Shown: positions 48,812 to 58,320, counted from the stretch's first letter. The stretch is DNA of 64,000 nt from JADCGM01 sp943370355 (GCA_943370355.1 CALRQP020000019.1:6821-70820); one strand, 5' to 3'. Program-made: numbers and translations. The notes: a model not told the origin generated them from the sequence alone.

Positions 48812-49753
48812 CTACTCGGCCGCCATCGCGAACGCCTGTCCGCCCCACAGGTGGTCGCGGTAGCGGCCGAAACAGCGTGCGCCGCAGGTCAGGCGCATCA
48901 GCGCGCCCTCGGCAATGTAGCGCGCGCAACCGGGATCGCGTTCAACGAGCGGGCGCAGCACTTCACGGTTCCAATCAGCGCTGTGCTTCAGATCGAGCAC
49001 GGCGTGCAGATCGAAGTACAGCCGCTCCTTATTGGAGAGGCCGAGCCGCTTCAGTCCCTGGGCAACCATCGCCGACCGGCCCGGCGCGGTAAGCTCGACG
49101 ACGCCAAGTGCCCCGATCGCATGATAGGCGTAGCGGCGTGACGTGGCGAAGGCGACCATTGTGTTGGCAAGCGCAAGGCTCTCGGCAACCGTCGTTTCGA
49201 TCACCGGGTTGAGCGAGAGTCGCTCCGCCAACGCATCGAGCAGCGGGCCGTGCATGCCACGGATGTTGCCGCGGCCCATCTCGTCCCAATAATTGTTGGC
49301 GAGCTCTATCTTGGCCTGCGCCGGCATCTTGACCTGGCTCATCGCCACCAGATCGTCGAAGCCCGCTTCGCCCGCGACTTCCTGCTGAAGGAACCACTGG
49401 AATTGTTGGAGGTCGGCGACCTCTGCCAGCCAGGGGAACAGCGGATCACCCTGTCCGGGGCCATCCTGCTTCAGCTGCTCGAACCAGGCGACAAACCCAT
49501 CCGCATCGGACGGCGACTGCGCGGCCCAGTTGCTGACGATCTGCCGCTCGTTCTCGATCCACTCGCCCTCGAGGCGGCGCATGTCCATTTCATAGTCGAG
49601 ATCAACGAGCCAGCTTGCTCTTGGCACGCCGACCGCCAGCCGCTGCCGGTTGAAATGGCTCAGCTGCTGCTGGAACTTGTCAGGGTCGGCCATGAAGGCG
49701 GGGAGGCTTCGGACCCGTTCAAAGGCCGGCCGGGCAATATTGTCCTGATACAT
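48812..49753 (-). CDS. Heme-oxygenase-like iron-containing redox enzyme
   Basis: A 313-residue all-helical protein resembling the iron-containing redox (heme-oxygenase-like diiron oxidase) family. Helices with spaced acidic and His residues are seen in WFLQQEVAGEAGFDD, NNYWDEMGRGNIRGMHGPLLDAL and YFDLHAVLDLKHSADWNREVL, which could supply the E/H/D diiron ligands. Members of the fold include UndA, SznF and BesC-type lyases/oxygenases. No metabolic cluster surrounds it, so the substrate is open. It is transcribed away from the TPM genes' 3' end. Confidence 0.75.
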   Translation of the reverse strand: MYQDNIARPAFERVRSLPAFMADPDKFQQQLSHFNRQRLAVGVPRASWLVDLDYEMDMRRLEGEWIENERQIVSNWAAQSPSDADGFVAWFEQLKQDGPGQGDPLFPWLAEVADLQQFQWFLQQEVAGEAGFDDLVAMSQVKMPAQAKIELANNYWDEMGRGNIRGMHGPLLDALAERLSLNPVIETTVAESLALANTMVAFATSRRYAYHAIGALGVVELTAPGRSAMVAQGLKRLGLSNKERLYFDLHAVLDLKHSADWNREVLRPLVERDPGCARYIAEGALMRLTCGARCFGRYRDHLWGGQAFAMAAE

Positions 49754-49837
49754 GAAACACCTGCTCGCTCGCGTCGGGCTTTAGCCCATTCATCGCGGAT
49801 TAACGGAGCAAAGCGGCAGCAAGTTCCGAGTCTTAGG

Positions 49838-50512
49838 CTATAGTTCGATGAGCCGGTCTGGAAGTTCGTTGGGATTGTCGGCGCGCGGCGGAAAATGCTC
49901 GGCGAGCACTTTTCCGGCGATCCCAATAGCGGACACGAAACCCCCGGAGACATCGCCCTTAGCTGCCCCGGCAACGAGCGCCCCGACGGTATCGTCCCAC
50001 ACCTTGGCATCGACCTTGGTGTAGATGCCTTCGTCTGCAATGACCTCGGCCAGATGGTCGGGCAGCGACAGGAACAGCAGCACGCCGGTGCGCTCCGCCG
50101 TGACATGAACGCCGCGCGCGAGGAATTGCGCCATCGCCACACGCCGGACGCGCTCTTGCCGGATCGCACGCGGCGTGAGTTTGCGGCCGAGCGGCGTCCA
50201 GCCGACGAGGCCGAGCGTCACGACGAAAATCACCGCCTGCACGGCGGCATAGGCTTCGATTGCGCGGCGGATATCGGTGGTCGTGTCGCCGCTCGACCAG
50301 CCGCTTTCGAACGCCACGCGGGGGTCGAGGCCAGCGAGCAGGACCGCGACGAAGGGCAGCGCGAAAGACAGGAGTACGGACACCGTAAAGGCAGTCTGCG
50401 GATAGGGTGTCGGTCGCGATTCGACGACCGTGAAGATTTCGCCGGATGTCCGGGATTCCGCGGCAGCTGTGGCTGCCGCGATACGATCATGATCCGCTGC
50501 ACTGATCTGCAT
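49838..50512 (-). CDS. TPM domain membrane protein (second TPM gene)
   Basis: A 224-residue protein with an N-terminal TPM-like segment (ISAADHDRIAAATAAAESRTSGEIFTVVESR), two hydrophobic helices (TAFTVSVLLSFALPFVAVLLAGL, and AAVQAVIFVVTLGLVGW) and a C-terminal TPM-type half with GVLLFLSLPDHLAEVIADEGI. The ATG at 50512 overlaps the preceding stop (TGATG). It forms the end of the lemA-TPM-TPM operon. The TPM fold is phosphatase-like; the role is unknown. Confidence 0.8.
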   Translation of the reverse strand: MQISAADHDRIAAATAAAESRTSGEIFTVVESRPTPYPQTAFTVSVLLSFALPFVAVLLAGLDPRVAFESGWSSGDTTTDIRRAIEAYAAVQAVIFVVTLGLVGWTPLGRKLTPRAIRQERVRRVAMAQFLARGVHVTAERTGVLLFLSLPDHLAEVIADEGIYTKVDAKVWDDTVGALVAGAAKGDVSGGFVSAIGIAGKVLAEHFPPRADNPNELPDRLIEL

Positions 50513-51288
50513 CACCAGCTCCCCGACGATCCGCCGCCGCCGAACGAGCCGCCGCCGCCCGAGAAGCCGCCACCGCCGCCACCCCAGCCGCCGCCACGAC
50601 CGCTGCCGGAATTGAGCATCGAGCCGAGAATGAACCAGCCAAGGCCGCCCATGCCGCTGCGCCGCCCGCGCCGCGATCCCATCGCGAAGATCCAGAACAG
50701 GATGATGAGAATCCAGACGAAGCCGCCGATCCCGGGGCCGCTGTCGCGATGCCGCTCACGCGGCTGTTCGGCGGCTTGTGCCGCGATCTGCGCTGCCTGT
50801 TCGGGCGGCAGTCCGAGCTGTTCGATGATCGCATCGGCGCCTGCCTCGATACCCCCCGGCAGGTCGCCGGCCCGGAAAGCGGGCAGGATTTTCGACTGGA
50901 TGATGACGCTGGTCAGCGCATCGGTCAGCACGGGTTCGAGGCCGTAACCAACCTCGATGCGCACCTTCCGGTCGTTCGGCGCGACCAGCAGGATGACGCC
51001 GGTGTTGACCTTCTTCTGACCGATCCCCCACGTCCGGCCAAGCTGATAGCCATAATCCTCGATCGCATAGCCCTGCAGGTCGGGGACGGTCGCGACGACG
51101 AGCTGCTTGCCCGTCTGCTGCTCTAGCGCGGCGAGTTTCGCGTCCAGCGATGTCACCACCGCAGGCGTCAGCACATGCGCCTCGTCAACCACACGGCCGC
51201 TGAGTTTGGGGAAGTCGGGCGCTGCTGCGTGCGCGACGAACGCAAACAGCAGCGCGAAGAGGAGGGTCAAGACCCGCTTGGCGGGCAC
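50512..51288 (-). CDS. TPM domain protein with glycine-rich tail (YgcG-like)
   Basis: A 258-residue exported or membrane-anchored protein. Signal peptide (MPAKRVLTLLFALLFAFVAHAAA), TPM domain (GRVVDEAHVLTPAVVTSLDAKLAALEQQTGKQLVVATV...KVRIEVGYGLEPVLTDALTSVI), a transmembrane helix (GGFVWILIILFWIFAMG), and a C-terminal Gly/Ser/Trp-rich tail with GGGGGGFSGGGGSFGGGG. This is the YgcG/TPM arrangement often found next to lemA, as here. It starts three bases after lemA. Confidence 0.9.
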   Translation of the reverse strand: MPAKRVLTLLFALLFAFVAHAAAPDFPKLSGRVVDEAHVLTPAVVTSLDAKLAALEQQTGKQLVVATVPDLQGYAIEDYGYQLGRTWGIGQKKVNTGVILLVAPNDRKVRIEVGYGLEPVLTDALTSVIIQSKILPAFRAGDLPGGIEAGADAIIEQLGLPPEQAAQIAAQAAEQPRERHRDSGPGIGGFVWILIILFWIFAMGSRRGRRSGMGGLGWFILGSMLNSGSGRGGGWGGGGGGFSGGGGSFGGGGSSGSW

Positions 51289-51291
51289 TGA

Positions 51292-51888
51292 CTAGAACTT
51301 CACCGTCGGGGCTTTGTCCGCGTTGGGGGTCGTTGCCTGGAACGGGGACAGCGGCTTCGCGCCATAGACGAACTTGGCAGCGACGAGGCTCGGGAAGGTG
51401 CGGATCGTCGTGTTATAATCCTGCACCGCGCCATTGTAATCGCGACGGGCGATGGCGATGCGGTTCTCGGTGCCCTCAAGCTGCGACTGCAGCGCGAGGA
51501 AATTCTGGTCCGACTTCAGGTCCGGGTATTTTTCGACGGTAACCAGCAGGCGGCCGAGCGACGACGACAGGCCATCCTGCGCCTTCTGGAACTGCGCGAC
51601 GGCGGCCGGATCGGTCAGCTTCGACGGATCGACGGTCACCTGAGTCGCCTTGGCCCGCGCTTCGGTCACTCCGACGAGCACGTCCTTTTCCTGCTTGGCA
51701 TAGCCCTGCACGGTCGCGACGAGGTTCGGAATCAGGTCGGAGCGGCGCTGATATTGGTTCTGCACTTCGCCCCAGGCCGACTTGGCAGCCTCTTCCTTTG
51801 TCGGCACGGTGTTGACGCCGCAGGCTGAGACCGACAGCGCAAGCGCGGCGGGAAGCAGAACGCGGATCAGACGGGTCGCGACGGACAT
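51292..51888 (-). CDS. LemA family lipoprotein
   Basis: A 198-residue lipoprotein (RVLLPAALALSVSAC, lipobox SAC at about residue 23) with a helical LemA domain: AWGEVQNQYQRRSDLIPNLVATVQGYAKQEKDVLVGVTEARA and SSLGRLLVTVEKYPDLKSDQNFLALQSQLEGTENRIAIARRDYNGAVQDYNTTIRTFPS. LemA proteins often sit with TPM genes and histidine kinases and may help membrane or stress responses. A good promoter candidate lies upstream. Confidence 0.95.
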   Translation of the reverse strand: MSVATRLIRVLLPAALALSVSACGVNTVPTKEEAAKSAWGEVQNQYQRRSDLIPNLVATVQGYAKQEKDVLVGVTEARAKATQVTVDPSKLTDPAAVAQFQKAQDGLSSSLGRLLVTVEKYPDLKSDQNFLALQSQLEGTENRIAIARRDYNGAVQDYNTTIRTFPSLVAAKFVYGAKPLSPFQATTPNADKAPTVKF

Positions 51889-51920
51889 GGATGGGTCTCC
51901 GAGGGTTGAACGGTGTTAGT

Positions 51921-51948
51921 CATATAATACAGTTTCACCCTACGACAA
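51921..51948 (-). promoter_or_regulatory. Candidate promoter of lemA
   Basis: On the minus strand TTGTCG (51948-51943), a 16-base spacer, and TATATG (51926-51921) in an AT-rich stretch form a good sigma-70-type promoter about 33 bases before the lemA start codon. Confidence 0.55.
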
Positions 51949-51951
51949 GGG

Positions 51952-52737
51952 CTAGGCACGCATAATCTCTCGGACGCGCGTTACATAGGTACGACCGACG
52001 CGAACGGTATTGCCGGTCGAGAGTTGCACGCGGATCGCGCCATAGCCCGCCTGCTGGACGGCGACGATGCAATCGCGGCGCACCAGTGCCGAGCGGTGCA
52101 CGCGCACGAAGTCGGCGGGATCGAGCCGGTCTTCCATGCGGCTGATCGGTTCGCGCAGAAGGTAGCTGTCGCCCGCCGCGTGCAGGCGGACATAGTCGCG
52201 TTCGGCTTCGATCCAGTCGATCAGCGAGACGGGCACGCGGCGGAACTCGGCGCGCTTCTGCACCCAGATTTCGCGTTCATAAGCTGGGCCGACCTGTGCC
52301 GCGGGTTCGCTGTCTCGGATCGCAGCCAACACGCTTTCCACTTCGGCGAGCCGCGCGGCAATGTCGCCTGCAGCAAGGGCGTGCCTTGCTTTGTCGAGTG
52401 CTGCTGCCAGCCGGTCGAACGCGACGGGTTTCAATACATAATCGACCGCGCTGACTTCGAACGCCTTGACGGCATAGTGGTTGAACGCGGTCACGAAAAT
52501 CACGATTGGCGCACTTGGGCCTTTGAGCGCGTCGAGCACGTCGAAGCCGGTCAGCCCGGGCATTTTGACGTCGAGCAGCACGACATTGGGTTTCAGCGCG
52601 CTGATCAGCGTCACGGCCTCGTCGCCGTCCTCGGCCTCGCCGGCGAGCTTCACGCCCGGCAGTTCGCGCAGGATCGTCGTCAGCCGCCGCCGCGCCAGCG
52701 GCTCGTCGTCGACGACGAGAACCGACAGCGGGGTCAT
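51952..52737 (-). CDS. LytTR-family response regulator
   Basis: A 261-residue response regulator. The receiver domain has the acidic pair VDDEPLARRRL, phospho-acceptor Asp56 in VVLLDVKMPG and the Thr/Lys in FVTAFNHYAVKAF...VLKPVAF. The C-terminal LytTR DNA-binding domain (about 165-261) contains the RDYVRLHAAGDSYLLREPISRMEDRLDPADFVRVHRSALVRRDCI signature. It overlaps the histidine kinase stop by four bases (ATGA) and forms a two-component pair with it. Confidence 0.95.
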   Translation of the reverse strand: MTPLSVLVVDDEPLARRRLTTILRELPGVKLAGEAEDGDEAVTLISALKPNVVLLDVKMPGLTGFDVLDALKGPSAPIVIFVTAFNHYAVKAFEVSAVDYVLKPVAFDRLAAALDKARHALAAGDIAARLAEVESVLAAIRDSEPAAQVGPAYEREIWVQKRAEFRRVPVSLIDWIEAERDYVRLHAAGDSYLLREPISRMEDRLDPADFVRVHRSALVRRDCIVAVQQAGYGAIRVQLSTGNTVRVGRTYVTRVREIMRA

Positions 52738-53807
52738 GCCGGGATCGTCAGCGGCATGCCCAGCCGCACCCGGAAGCCGCCCGGCGTTCCTGCCACGGCA
52801 AGGAAGCTCGACAGCGCACCGAAGCGCGTCGACAACCGCTGCCGGACATTTTCGAGGCCGATGCCGGCCCCATGCGGACCGTCCTGCTTGAGCCCGGCAC
52901 CATTGTCCTCGACTTCCAGCACCAGTCCGCGTGCATCGGCATGCGCCGAAATGCGTACCATGGTTTCCCGCTTCGACGGGCCGACGCCGTAGCGGATGGC
53001 ATTTTCGACGAGCGGCTGCAGGATCAGGCTCGGCACGCGCGCCTCGGCGAGCTCGGGCGGTACGTCGATCTCGACCTTCAGGCGCTTCGCATAGCGGACC
53101 TGTTCGATGTCGAGATACAGCCGCTGCAGCGCGATCTCCTGCTCAAGCGTCACATCCTCGAGCGGATCATTTTCGAGGCTGGAGCGCAGGAAGCCCGACA
53201 GCGCCACCAGCATCGCCTCGGCGCGGGTCAGGTCCTTTTCCCAGATCAGCGAGGAGATGCTGTTGAGCGTGTTGAACAGGAAGTGCGGATTGACCTGATA
53301 GCGCAGCGCCTTGAGCTGCGCGCTGTGCGCGAGCGCCTGCGCCTGCGCCAGCCGCCGCTCGCGGTCGCGCGCCTCGGCATTGTAGCTGATCGCCAGCAGC
53401 ACAGCGGCCCAGGCGAAGAAGGACCCCGTCCAGGTGATGCCGTCCACGACGAACATGTTGAAGCTATAAGGGTCCTTCTCGGGCGTGATCTGGATCGGGC
53501 CATAGTAGAACAACCAGCTGCCCGCCGCGCCGTATAGCAGGGCAGGCGGAATGGTCAGCAGTCCGGCGAGCAACACGCGCCGTCCTAGTGGCCAGTGGCG
53601 AAAGCGGTGCAGCACGACATAGATCGCCCAGCAGGACGCCCCGGCGAGCACAGTCAGCGGGATGCGGCGCAGGCTGACGCGCACCGTCTCTTCGGGCCAG
53701 GTGAGCGCCATGCGCAGCGTCAGCAGGCTGAAATGCAGCGCCCAGAACAGCACGATCGACAGCAGGATCGTGCGGCGGAGCGCGCGGTCGTCTTCGGTCC
53801 CGGTCAC
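52734..53807 (-). CDS. Sensor histidine kinase, LytS/YpdA-like (HisKA_2-type)
   Basis: The predicted kinase of 357 residues has about five hydrophobic N-terminal helices (ILLSIVLFWALHFSLLTLR, LTVLAGASCWAIYVVLHRF, RVLLAGLLTIPPALLYGAAGSWLFYYG) and the kinase core with YQVNPHFLFNTLNSISSLIW (phospho-His, the family HFLFNTL motif), NAIRYG (N-box) and VEDNGAGL (G1). It pairs with the LytTR regulator. The start is uncertain: GTG 53807 is my choice; a TTG at 53837 is also possible. The signal is unknown. Confidence 0.88.
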   Translation of the reverse strand: MTGTEDDRALRRTILLSIVLFWALHFSLLTLRMALTWPEETVRVSLRRIPLTVLAGASCWAIYVVLHRFRHWPLGRRVLLAGLLTIPPALLYGAAGSWLFYYGPIQITPEKDPYSFNMFVVDGITWTGSFFAWAAVLLAISYNAEARDRERRLAQAQALAHSAQLKALRYQVNPHFLFNTLNSISSLIWEKDLTRAEAMLVALSGFLRSSLENDPLEDVTLEQEIALQRLYLDIEQVRYAKRLKVEIDVPPELAEARVPSLILQPLVENAIRYGVGPSKRETMVRISAHADARGLVLEVEDNGAGLKQDGPHGAGIGLENVRQRLSTRFGALSSFLAVAGTPGGFRVRLGMPLTIPA

Positions 53808-53976
53808 GCCGAGGGTGTCCCATATTGGCCGAAACAAGTCGACTGCCGCTCGTCGGGCGAAAACTGTCCCCGGTCGAATTGTTGCGCCGCCGTCGCGCCG
53901 CCGGAGGTGCCCGTCGCACGCGCGCTGCATCGCCGATCTGCAGCAGATAGTCAGTTGCAACCAAGGGGAGATGGCG

Positions 53977-54576
53977 ATGCAGGCAGCGGTGGTGGACGGG
54001 CGATTGAGCGACGGCATGATCGCGGCACTGCCGCTCCGGCGGCGCGGGGCATCGCGAGCGCGCATTCTCGCCGCGACACGCGAACTGCTGCGCAGCCGGT
54101 CCTATGACGTGCTGACAATGGACGCCGTCGCCGATGCGGCACGGCTGACGCGGCGGACGATCTACCACCAGTTTATCGGCCGCCAGTCGCTGTACCGGGC
54201 CTCGCGCGAATCGTTGGCGAGTAGCGTGGCCGCGGGCCTGAACTTCGGCGCGGTCGACGAGAGTTCGGCGCATGTCGCGCTGATCCACATCGGTCGGATC
54301 GCACTTGCTGCCCTCAGCGGCCCCGATGGCAGTGAACTGCTGCTGTCGATGGTCCGGGACACCGAAGACCACGACTGGCTGGTTGCACTGTTCCAGTCGC
54401 GCTGCCGTGCGCCGGTGGTCGCTGCCGCGACACCCTGGCTCAGTGAGCGGAGCGCGCACTTCGCGGCGCTGCTGGAAACGCTCGCGCTCGCGCCTTGTCT
54501 GGCCGATCCGGCGATGCGGACCGCGCTTGCGCCAGAACAACGGCTACCGGCGCTGGTCGATAGCATCCTCGGTTAG
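53977..54576 (+). CDS. TetR family transcriptional regulator
   Basis: A 199-residue regulator. The N-terminal HTH is present: RARILAATRELLRSRSYDVLTMDAVADAARLTRRTIYHQF. The C-terminal ligand domain is variable. ATG 53977 has GGGGAG six bases upstream; the ATG at 53971 is too close to that site. It is divergent from the histidine kinase and converges on the HupE gene. No obvious target is visible beyond its neighbours. Confidence 0.9.
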   Translation: MQAAVVDGRLSDGMIAALPLRRRGASRARILAATRELLRSRSYDVLTMDAVADAARLTRRTIYHQFIGRQSLYRASRESLASSVAAGLNFGAVDESSAHVALIHIGRIALAALSGPDGSELLLSMVRDTEDHDWLVALFQSRCRAPVVAAATPWLSERSAHFAALLETLALAPCLADPAMRTALAPEQRLPALVDSILG

Positions 54577-54594
54577 GCTGGGCTCGTCCGATGG

Positions 54595-55782
54595 TCAGAG
54601 CAAAGAACGGCCGATAAACCAGCTCGTGCCGACCAGCGCGAGCCCGGCGGTGGTGAAGGCGAAGGCGCGCTCGCGGATTGTCGGCGACAGACGCGCGATC
54701 GCCAATGACGCCACCCACATTGCCGACAGCGCGGCCAACTGCGCAAGCTCGACGCCGACGTTGAAGCCAAGCAGCGCGGGCAACAGCCGGTCGCGGCCAA
54801 TGTCGAGTTCGATCAGCGCTCCCGCAAAGCCAGCGCCGTGCACAAGGCCGAACCCGGCGGCGAGCACAACCGCAGTCCAGCCGCGCGCGCCGACCTGGCT
54901 CATACAGGCTGCGAATAGCGCGATACCGACATAGACCGGCCAGGGCGGCGTCGCCCAGCCGGCGAGCGTCGCGACGAACGGCAGTGCTGCGACCATTGCG
55001 GCTGCGACCAGCAACCCCCGCGTGCCGCCCGGCTGCCGCGCCGCCAGCGCTTCCCACGCCGCATAGGCAACCGTGAAGCCGATCAGCGCCTCAACCGCGC
55101 CGGAATCGGGATGCAGCCGGCCCGCAGCGGTCAACCCCAGCGTGATCGAATGACCCAAGGTAAAGCCCGTCGCCGCTAGCGCCGCACGCATCGGCCGCCC
55201 TGCAAGCAGCGCGAGCGCCAACAGAAACGCCAGATGGTCGGCACCCGACAGCACATGCGTAAGGCCGAGCAACACATAGCCCGTGAAATCGCCGGGCGCG
55301 TCGGATGCTGCCCCGCCAATCAGCGCATCAGTGCGCCCGCTGCTGAGCAGAATCTCGCGCCGCTCCCCGCCGGGCGCGGTGACCACGGCATAATGCACAT
55401 GCGACGGCGATCCCGCGCGGAAGGCGGATATGGTGAGCGTTGCCGGGTCGGCCTCCATTGGTTTGGCGCAGCGGAAGCGGAGTTCAACGCGCAACTGGCC
55501 GGGCTCAGCGGTCAGGGGCCGCGGCTTCGTCGCTGCGCATCGTTTGCCGTCCTGTGCCAGCGTCACCGTCTCGGCGACATGGCGCGTGAGCAGAATCTGC
55601 AAATCGGTCTGCCGCTCATCCTCGATCAGCTGTGTCGCCCGCAGCGAGGCGACTTGAAATACCCCGGCTACGTCGCGCCCCTCGACGGTCCAGGTCGAAA
55701 AGGATTCACTGCGCGTATGCGCCGCCGCCGGCAGGGCGAGCAGCGCCGCCAGCATCACAAATAACCAGCCCCCGAACCGCAT
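54595..55782 (-). CDS. HupE/UreJ family membrane protein
   Basis: A 395-residue protein: signal peptide (MRFGGWLFVMLAALLALPAAA), a soluble periplasmic domain of about 165 residues, and a C-terminal block of seven transmembrane helices with the HupE_UreJ_2 signature GLTHVLSGADHLAFLLALAL, GFTLGHSITLGL and FGLVHGAGFAGAL. His-rich helices suggest metal (nickel or cobalt) transport. No hydrogenase or urease genes are in the window, so the metal is not known. ATG 55782 has AAGGACG upstream. Confidence 0.88.
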   Translation of the reverse strand: MRFGGWLFVMLAALLALPAAAHTRSESFSTWTVEGRDVAGVFQVASLRATQLIEDERQTDLQILLTRHVAETVTLAQDGKRCAATKPRPLTAEPGQLRVELRFRCAKPMEADPATLTISAFRAGSPSHVHYAVVTAPGGERREILLSSGRTDALIGGAASDAPGDFTGYVLLGLTHVLSGADHLAFLLALALLAGRPMRAALAATGFTLGHSITLGLTAAGRLHPDSGAVEALIGFTVAYAAWEALAARQPGGTRGLLVAAAMVAALPFVATLAGWATPPWPVYVGIALFAACMSQVGARGWTAVVLAAGFGLVHGAGFAGALIELDIGRDRLLPALLGFNVGVELAQLAALSAMWVASLAIARLSPTIRERAFAFTTAGLALVGTSWFIGRSLL

Positions 55783-55868
55783 ATCGTCCTTATGTCCGCC
55801 ATCCAGAGGAATGTCAGGATGCAATCGAACGAGCCTTTAGCCGACGGGGGCTCTGACTTGCGTGATGC

Positions 55869-58319
55869 TTAGACGAGGCTTGGCAGCGTTTGCCGCCCTG
55901 TCCCCCAATCTGCGAGCGCCTTCGACTTCGCACGTTTCAGCAGCGCCGTCGCATCGGCGGTGGTAAAGGCATTGCCACTCGCAAGTGTCTCAAGTTCGCT
56001 CCAAGCCACCGGTGCTGCGACCGGGGCACGCTCGCGGGCGCGGGTCGAATAGGGGATGACGGCTGTCGCGCCGCGCTGGTTGCGGAGCCAATCGACGAAA
56101 ATTTTGCCGGCGCGGCCCGCTTTCGACATTTTCGAGGTGAAGCGATCGGGCTCGTCAGCGGCGAGGCGTTCGGCAAAGGCTTTGGCGAACGCCTTGACCT
56201 CGGGCCACTCGGCACTGGCGTCGAGCGGCGCGACGATGTGCAGGCCCTTGCCGCCGGTGACCATCGGCCAGCTTTCCAGCCCCGCCGCCTTCAGCCGTTT
56301 GCGCACGTCGATCGCTGCCGCCTTCACGGCCTCGAACCCCAGCCCCTCGTCGGGATCGAGGTCGATGACGAGCCGGTCGGGCTTCTCCACATCGGCGATG
56401 CGCGAGCCCCAGCCGTGGAACTCGAGCGCGCCCATCTGCACCGCGCCGATGAGGCCATCGAGCGTGTCGATATAGAGATATTGCTCGACCGATCCGTCTT
56501 TCTCGGTGATCGGCACGTCTTTGACCGCTTCGGGCATGCCGCCGCTGTCATGTTTCTGGAAAAAGCAGAATTTGCCACGCCCCTGCGGGCAGCGGACAAG
56601 GCTGACCGGCCGGTTGGCGAGATGCGGCTCCATGATCGGCCAGATCGTCTCATAATAGTCGGCGAGCTGCTGCTTGGTCAGCCCGACTTCGGGGAAGACG
56701 ACGCGGTCGCCGCTGGTGATGACGATCGTGGATTTGGACGCGGCCCGTTTGGCGGGTTCGACATGGATCGGCACTTCAGGCACGACCTTGTTCGCCGGCT
56801 TGTCCTCGCGCAGGCCGATGAAGCTTGGATGCCGCAGCACGCCGGTCGGGGTCATCTCGGTAAAGGCGATTTCGGCGACCAGTTCGGGCCGGATCCAGGT
56901 CGCGCCTTTGCGCGCCTCGGCCGGGACGGGGTGGAAGGGCGGCTTGTCGGTCTGCAGCGGCTTCATCCGTGCCGACAGGTCGTCGATCATTTGCGTATCG
57001 AAACCCGTGCCGACACGGCCGGCATATGTCCAGGCGTCGCCGTCGCGCACCGTGAGGATCAGCGAGGCGAAGCCGGCGCGGCGATCCGACTTGCTCCATC
57101 CAGCAATGACGAACTCCTGCCGCCGCGTGCATTTGATTTTGAGCCAGTTGGTCGAGCGCTTGCCCGCATATTTGGAATCGGCGCGCTTCGAGATGATGCC
57201 TTCGCCGCCCGATTTGCAGATGAGCTCCAGCGTGCGTTCGCCGTCGCCCTTGCTATGCTCCGAATAGGCGAGCGGCGCGCCAATGTCCGCGATGAGCGGC
57301 TCAAGCTCGCGCTTGCGATCGACGAGGGGCAGGCCGGTGAGGTCGGTGCCGTCGAGTTCGAGCAGGTCGAATGCATAGAAGCCGAGCGGAGTCCGGCTTT
57401 CGCCGCTGAGCGCAGCCTGCAGTTCGGAGAAGCTGGTCATGCCGTTTGCGCCGATCGCGACGACCTCGCCATCGATCGCAAAGGACTGCGCCTTCGACCG
57501 CTTTGCCGCCGCGACGATGGGGGCGAACTTGGGGCTCCAGTCCAAGCCGTTCCGAGACCAGCCGATCACGTCATCGCCCGACTTGACGAGCAGGCAGCGA
57601 TAGCCATCGAATTTGAGTTCATGCACCCAGGCCGAACCGGGCGGCACATGGTCGGCCAATGTCGCCAGCTGCAGTGGGCGGAATGCGGGCGGCACCGCTT
57701 TCGCGGGGGCCGCTTTGGCCTTGCGTGCCTTGCCGCCCGTCCATGCCAGGTCGCCCGCCGCGATGTCTGCCATGGCGCGGCCGCTCGCAACGCTCGCGAC
57801 ATGGGTGTCAGTCAGAGCGTCCTTGCCGCCCGAATGGGTGTCCTCGACCTTGCGCAGCAGCCAGTTCTCGCGCTTCTCGCCAGGTCGGGGATGCAGGCGG
57901 ACCAGCACCCATTCGCCCTTCATGCGTTCGCCGTGCAGCGTGAAATGCAGCTTGCCCTTGTCCAGCCCTTCACGCGGATCGCCCTCGGGCTCCCACCGGC
58001 CATGGTCCCACAGCATGACGGTGCCGCCGCCGTAGCTGCCGGCGGGGATGGTGCCCTCGAAGCTGCCATAGTCGAGCGGATGGTCTTCGGTCCGCACCGC
58101 GAGCCGCTTCTCCTGCGGATCGTTGCTCGGGCCGCGCGTCACTGCCCAGCTCAGCAGCACGCCGTCGAGTTCGAGCCGGAAATCATAATGTAGTCGGGTC
58201 GCGGCATGTTTCTGTACGACGAAACTGTCGCCCTTGGCGCGCCCCGCCTTGCCCTGCGGCTCAGCGGTTTTCGCAAAGTCGCGCTTGGCATTGTAGGTCG
58301 CGAGCGAACGGGCGGCCAT
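55869..58319 (-). CDS. ligD: DNA ligase D (multidomain NHEJ ligase)
   Basis: An 816-residue protein with the full PE-LIG-POL architecture. The 3'-phosphoesterase is in residues about 1-190 (RLHYDFRLELDG, DHPLDYGSFEGTIPAG, GGTVMLWDHG). The ATP-dependent ligase has catalytic Lys236 in ELKFDGYR and a downstream LLELDGTDLTGLPLVDRK. The C-terminal primase/polymerase domain has VRCPQGRGKFCFFQKH, VIDLDPDEGLGFEAVKAAA and the TGGKGLHIVAPL. It acts with Ku in template-independent repair of double-strand breaks. It starts one base after ku ends. Confidence 0.97.
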   Translation of the reverse strand: MAARSLATYNAKRDFAKTAEPQGKAGRAKGDSFVVQKHAATRLHYDFRLELDGVLLSWAVTRGPSNDPQEKRLAVRTEDHPLDYGSFEGTIPAGSYGGGTVMLWDHGRWEPEGDPREGLDKGKLHFTLHGERMKGEWVLVRLHPRPGEKRENWLLRKVEDTHSGGKDALTDTHVASVASGRAMADIAAGDLAWTGGKARKAKAAPAKAVPPAFRPLQLATLADHVPPGSAWVHELKFDGYRCLLVKSGDDVIGWSRNGLDWSPKFAPIVAAAKRSKAQSFAIDGEVVAIGANGMTSFSELQAALSGESRTPLGFYAFDLLELDGTDLTGLPLVDRKRELEPLIADIGAPLAYSEHSKGDGERTLELICKSGGEGIISKRADSKYAGKRSTNWLKIKCTRRQEFVIAGWSKSDRRAGFASLILTVRDGDAWTYAGRVGTGFDTQMIDDLSARMKPLQTDKPPFHPVPAEARKGATWIRPELVAEIAFTEMTPTGVLRHPSFIGLREDKPANKVVPEVPIHVEPAKRAASKSTIVITSGDRVVFPEVGLTKQQLADYYETIWPIMEPHLANRPVSLVRCPQGRGKFCFFQKHDSGGMPEAVKDVPITEKDGSVEQYLYIDTLDGLIGAVQMGALEFHGWGSRIADVEKPDRLVIDLDPDEGLGFEAVKAAAIDVRKRLKAAGLESWPMVTGGKGLHIVAPLDASAEWPEVKAFAKAFAERLAADEPDRFTSKMSKAGRAGKIFVDWLRNQRGATAVIPYSTRARERAPVAAPVAWSELETLASGNAFTTADATALLKRAKSKALADWGTGRQTLPSLV

Positions 58320-58320
58320 A

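Noticed and set aside
55890..58193. Long open frame antisense to ligD
   Set aside because: It lies opposite a gene with full domain structure, its sequence lacks recognisable domains, and high GC produces long shadow frames on the opposite strand.
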